The notes under the pieces are model-generated. The model was not told the origin of the DNA. It ran no database searches and saw nothing but the letters and a program-made list of their open reading frames with translations. The translations under genes and the position numbers were made by a program. A stretch of 64,000 nt of DNA from Deinococcus sp. KSM4-11 (GTDB taxonomy: Bacteria; Deinococcota; Deinococci; Deinococcales; Deinococcaceae), in contig NZ_SSNX01000010.1 of NCBI RefSeq assembly GCF_004801415.1, positions 62,001 to 126,000 of the forward strand, given 5' to 3'. Position 1 is the first letter of the stretch. Every line of letters begins with the position of its first letter. Shown here in pieces: positions 61,163 through 64,000 of this stretch.

Positions 61163-63472
61163 TTGCGTCTCCAGGTGCTCCTGTCGCTGGCCTGCAGCGG
61201 CCTGATCCTGATGCTGACGGTCTGGTGGGGCATGCCCAGCCTGGTGATCCAGCCGTTCGATCAGCAGGAGATCCGCGGCATGGACGAGGACACCCGACGG
61301 GTCACCTCGGCCGTCCAATCCGAACTGACCAATCTCAGTTATGCCGTCCTGAACTGGTCGGACTGGGATGAAACCTATGCCTACGCACGCCGTCCTGATC
61401 CGGCGTTCATCGCCGCAAACGTCATCGACGGAACGTTTGAAGGCCAGCGCCTCAACCTCATCATGATCCTGAACCGGCAGGGCCAGCTGATCAGCGCCCA
61501 TGGCTTTGACCTGGACAGCAAACGGCAGATATCCGTAAGCGCCCAGGGACGAGCGTTCCTGCGTCAGTTTCCGGCGCTGCAGGTTCGCGACCTGTCCACC
61601 CATGTGGAAGGCATCGCGGCGCTGCCCGGTCAGGTTCCCTGGCTGCTGGCCTCCCGCCCCATCCGCACGAGTGACGGCACAGGCCCCGTGACCGGCACCC
61701 TCGTGATGGGACGCCTCCTGTCACCGACGCTGCTCAGTGACCTCAAGCGGGATCCGCACCTTCGGCTCACCGTGCAGGCTGGAACGGGGCTCCCCGCCTC
61801 TGCCGCCCTGGCCAAGGTTCTTGTCACGACGCCTGACGCCTCCCGCATCCAGGGCCGCAGCACCCTTCCAGACCTCAGTGGACGTTCCTCCGTGACCTTG
61901 ACGGTGGCCACGGATCGCCCAGGACATGCCAATGGGGTGCGCGCCGCCCGCGTGCTGTTGGCGTGTGTGCTGACCGCCGTGCTGCTGCTGACCCTCCTGA
62001 GCATGATCCTGGTGGAGACCCTGGTGCTGCGCCCGCTGGCCCAGTACCGCGGGCAGGTGCGGCACCTGATGGCGGGGCAGCTCACCCAGCGGTTCACGGT
62101 CAGGGGACGGAACGAGCTGAATGCCCTCGGGCAGGCGCTGAATGCCCTGCTCGACCGCACGGAGCACAATCAGGAGCAGGTACAGCATCAGGCGACGCAC
62201 GACGCGCTCACGGGCCTGCCCAACCGGCTGCACCTCCACCGTGAATTCCAGCGGCTGTTTGACTGCAACGAGCCGTTCGCGGTGGCCCTGCTCGACCTGA
62301 ACAACTTCAAGGCCATCAATGACACGCTGGGTCATGAGGTCGGGGACGAGGTGTTGCGTGCCGCCGCCACCCAGCTCCAGGCGGCATTGCCACGAAATGC
62401 CTTCTGCGCCCGGCTGGGAGGGGACGAGTTCGCCCTGCTCCTGCCCGGCATCGTGACGAGTGACCAGGCCGTCACCCAGGTGAGCGACATCCTGGCCTGC
62501 TTCAACCAACCGTTACAGACCAGCGCCGCCAGTCTTCACGTCAAGGCCAGTGCCGGCACGACCCTGTGGCCCTCGGACGCCTCAACCGCCTCCATGCTGA
62601 TGCGGTATGCCGACCTGTCGATGTACCGTGCCAAGGCCCTGCAGTGTGACGTGCAGCCGTACAGCGTGGTGATCTCGGACGCGATGGAGCGTCGCAACAG
62701 CCTGGAACGTGACCTGCACGGTGCGGTCACCCGTGGGGAACTGTGGCTGGCGTATCAGCCACAGGTGAACCTCATCACGAGTGAGGTGGTGGGGTGTGAA
62801 GCGTTGGTGCGCTGGAACCATCCGCAGTTCGGCGCGGTGCCCCCGGGGACGTTCATTCCCATCGCCGAGGAACGTGGCCTGATCCACCAGATGGGCACGT
62901 GGATCCTGCGCAGCGCCTGTGCGCAGGCGGCCGAGTGGGCCCACTCGGGCCGCCCGACCAAAGTCTCGGTGAATGTGAGTGCGGTTCAGCTCCAGGATCC
63001 AGCCTTTCCTGACCTGGTGGCCCAGGTGCTCCGGGATACGGGCCTGAGCCCATCGCTGCTGGAGTTGGAGGTCACGGAAACGGCTGTGCTTGTCGACTTG
63101 CAGGCCGCCGTTCAGCATCTGACGCGGGTGCGGGCGTTGGGCGTCAGTGTGGCGCTTGACGATTTCGGTACTGGCTACGCCAGCCTGGAACTGGTGCGGG
63201 AACTGCCGCTGGATTACCTCAAGCTCGACCGGTCATTCGTGACGGACGCCGTGAACGATGCCCGCCGGCAGGTGATCGTGTCGGCCGTGATTCAGCTCGC
63301 CCATAGCCTCGGACTGGACGTGATCGCTGAGGGCGTGGAACACCACGCGGAGCGTGAACTGCTGCTGTCCTTCGGCTGCACCGTGGGGCAGGGCTATCTG
63401 TTCGCACGGCCGCTGGCCGCGCTGGATGTGGCGCTGCTGTTGCCCGGCACCGGATCGCTTCGTCCGGCATGA
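61163..63472 (+). CDS. CHASE4-HAMP-GGDEF-EAL membrane receptor
   Basis: A product of 769 residues; no ATG/GTG lies in frame nearby, so TTG 61163 is the best start. Membrane helix 1 (about 3-25), periplasmic CHASE4 domain (to ~255; YAVLNWSDWDETYAY is its signature), helix 2 (about 262-288), HAMP (290-335), GGDEF domain with canonical RLGGDEF near 419, and EAL with EALVRW near 546, SVNVSAVQL, LEVTET, DDFGTGYASL, LKLDRSF and AEGVE. Both active sites look intact; no RxxD inhibitory site is seen. It would link an extracytoplasmic signal to c-di-GMP level. Confidence 0.92.
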   Translation: MRLQVLLSLACSGLILMLTVWWGMPSLVIQPFDQQEIRGMDEDTRRVTSAVQSELTNLSYAVLNWSDWDETYAYARRPDPAFIAANVIDGTFEGQRLNLIMILNRQGQLISAHGFDLDSKRQISVSAQGRAFLRQFPALQVRDLSTHVEGIAALPGQVPWLLASRPIRTSDGTGPVTGTLVMGRLLSPTLLSDLKRDPHLRLTVQAGTGLPASAALAKVLVTTPDASRIQGRSTLPDLSGRSSVTLTVATDRPGHANGVRAARVLLACVLTAVLLLTLLSMILVETLVLRPLAQYRGQVRHLMAGQLTQRFTVRGRNELNALGQALNALLDRTEHNQEQVQHQATHDALTGLPNRLHLHREFQRLFDCNEPFAVALLDLNNFKAINDTLGHEVGDEVLRAAATQLQAALPRNAFCARLGGDEFALLLPGIVTSDQAVTQVSDILACFNQPLQTSAASLHVKASAGTTLWPSDASTASMLMRYADLSMYRAKALQCDVQPYSVVISDAMERRNSLERDLHGAVTRGELWLAYQPQVNLITSEVVGCEALVRWNHPQFGAVPPGTFIPIAEERGLIHQMGTWILRSACAQAAEWAHSGRPTKVSVNVSAVQLQDPAFPDLVAQVLRDTGLSPSLLELEVTETAVLVDLQAAVQHLTRVRALGVSVALDDFGTGYASLELVRELPLDYLKLDRSFVTDAVNDARRQVIVSAVIQLAHSLGLDVIAEGVEHHAERELLLSFGCTVGQGYLFARPLAALDVALLLPGTGSLRPA

Positions 63473-63707
63473 CCCAGCATCTCAGAGGGCAACCTGAGAA
63501 CGATACCGGCCATGCGTGCCGCGGCCGACACCGGTCACCGGTACTTCTGATCACTGACGATGCAGCTCAGGCTGGTTCATTGCTGCAGGCACCGCCTTCG
63601 AAGTGTGTAACGCCGGCGATCCGGCACGTCCAGGTTGGTGTGCCCCGCAAGTCATACGGCTGGGCTGAGCCACGGGGTAGCATTGACCTACCGGGCCGTG
63701 CGCGACC

Positions 63708-63731
63708 GTCTGTCCCAAGCTTGGGACAGAC
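63708..63731. repeat. 24-bp perfect palindrome upstream of the last gene
   Basis: GTCTGTCCCAAG and its exact complement meet with no spacer. It lies 47 bp before the start codon at 63779, where a dimeric regulator site would be expected. Confidence 0.8.
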
Positions 63732-63778
63732 GCACCAGCATTGTCACCTCCAGGCACTCGCGCTGGAGGAGGTCACGC

Positions 63779-64000
63779 GTGGGCACCGCGCGCTCCAACC
63801 TGTCCCTCAGCTTCCTGACCATGAGCCCTGAGCATAAGGCCGGGCACCGCAGTCACGACGTCCAGACCGCCCAGGCGCCGCGCCAACCCACCGCCGGAGG
63901 TCTGGTACGGGCACGCGCGGTACTGATGGCGGCGTGGCAGCTGGAGGGGGAAGGTGACCTGACCAACTTGCGTCCCGTAACTGGCAGCGCCGCTCCGGTC
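63779..64000 (+). CDS. Hypothetical protein (3' end outside window)
   Basis: GTG 63779 has a strong GGAGGAGG six bases upstream and the frame is open to the window edge (74 codons). The visible part reads MGTARSNLSLSFLTMSPEHK, then a His/Gln/Pro-rich stretch and VRARAVLMAAWQLEGEGDLT. No family can be assigned from this piece. The palindrome at 63708-63731 may regulate it. Confidence 0.55.
   Translation, partial: MGTARSNLSLSFLTMSPEHKAGHRSHDVQTAQAPRQPTAGGLVRARAVLMAAWQLEGEGDLTNLRPVTGSAAPV

Overview
High-GC bacterial DNA that fits a Deinococcus-type genome (chromosome II, a megaplasmid or an accessory chromosomal region). Evidence for this: strong GC bias at third codon positions, frequent GTG/TTG starts, many PAS/GAF/GGDEF/EAL/HD-GYP proteins, free-standing Rcp1-like receivers, a WGxxGxxG-CTERM protein, and IS6, IS4, IS5 and IS3 remnants. 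No rRNA, tRNA, CRISPR array or replication gene was seen. The genus is an inference from style; no database was searched.

Layout. 1-8.1 kb: a Na+/H+ antiporter cut by the window edge, a SulP transporter, a GAF-GAF histidine kinase, two unknown genes, and a divergent MarR/cupin pair with a visible operator-promoter. 8.9-17.4 kb: MASE1-GGDEF-EAL, a second SulP coupled to an ArsR regulator, a frame-broken VIT1-like gene, GAF-HD-GYP and TPR-GGDEF. 17.8-20.2 kb: IS scar with one intact IS6 element. 20.2-28 kb: a LOV-PAS-GAF-HD-GYP gene broken by one base, then (all minus strand) an operon resembling a divergent chaperone/usher fibre system (subunit, terminator, chaperone-like, large barrel-like protein, small protein). 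28-38.4 kb: GAF-GGDEF-EAL; an operon of an unknown protein, a subtilase lipoprotein with WW repeats and TPR-GGDEF-EAL; and PAS-GAF-GGDEF-EAL. 38.5-43 kb: IS4/IS6 relics around a histidine kinase and its receiver. 43.3-51 kb: azoreductase, Ig-like lipoprotein, small-protein/receiver cassette, another receiver, an SRAP pseudogene, peptidase E and small unknown genes. 51.3-64 kb: an intact LOV-PAS-GAF-HD-GYP protein, three receivers (one lacking its phospho-aspartate), a trypsin-like protease, a second small-protein/receiver cassette, a coiled-coil protein, a GNAT acetyltransferase and CHASE4-HAMP-GGDEF-EAL.

How it works together. Nine proteins predicted to make, break or sense cyclic-di-GMP lie in 64 kb, with inputs that include predicted blue light (LOV), GAF ligands, a periplasmic CHASE4 domain and TPR partners. 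The nearby surface-fibre-like operon and secreted proteases are plausible outputs, but that is inference. The most novel-looking items are: (1) two copies of a predicted pseudoknotted leader RNA with compensatory changes, each upstream of a minus-strand operon (fibre; subtilase/c-di-GMP); (2) the fibre operon itself; (3) a duplicated cassette of a ~75-residue helical protein plus a receiver; (4) an N-terminal helical module shared by a histidine kinase and a free coiled-coil protein. Several genes carry single-base breaks, so read-level checking is needed before calling them pseudogenes.
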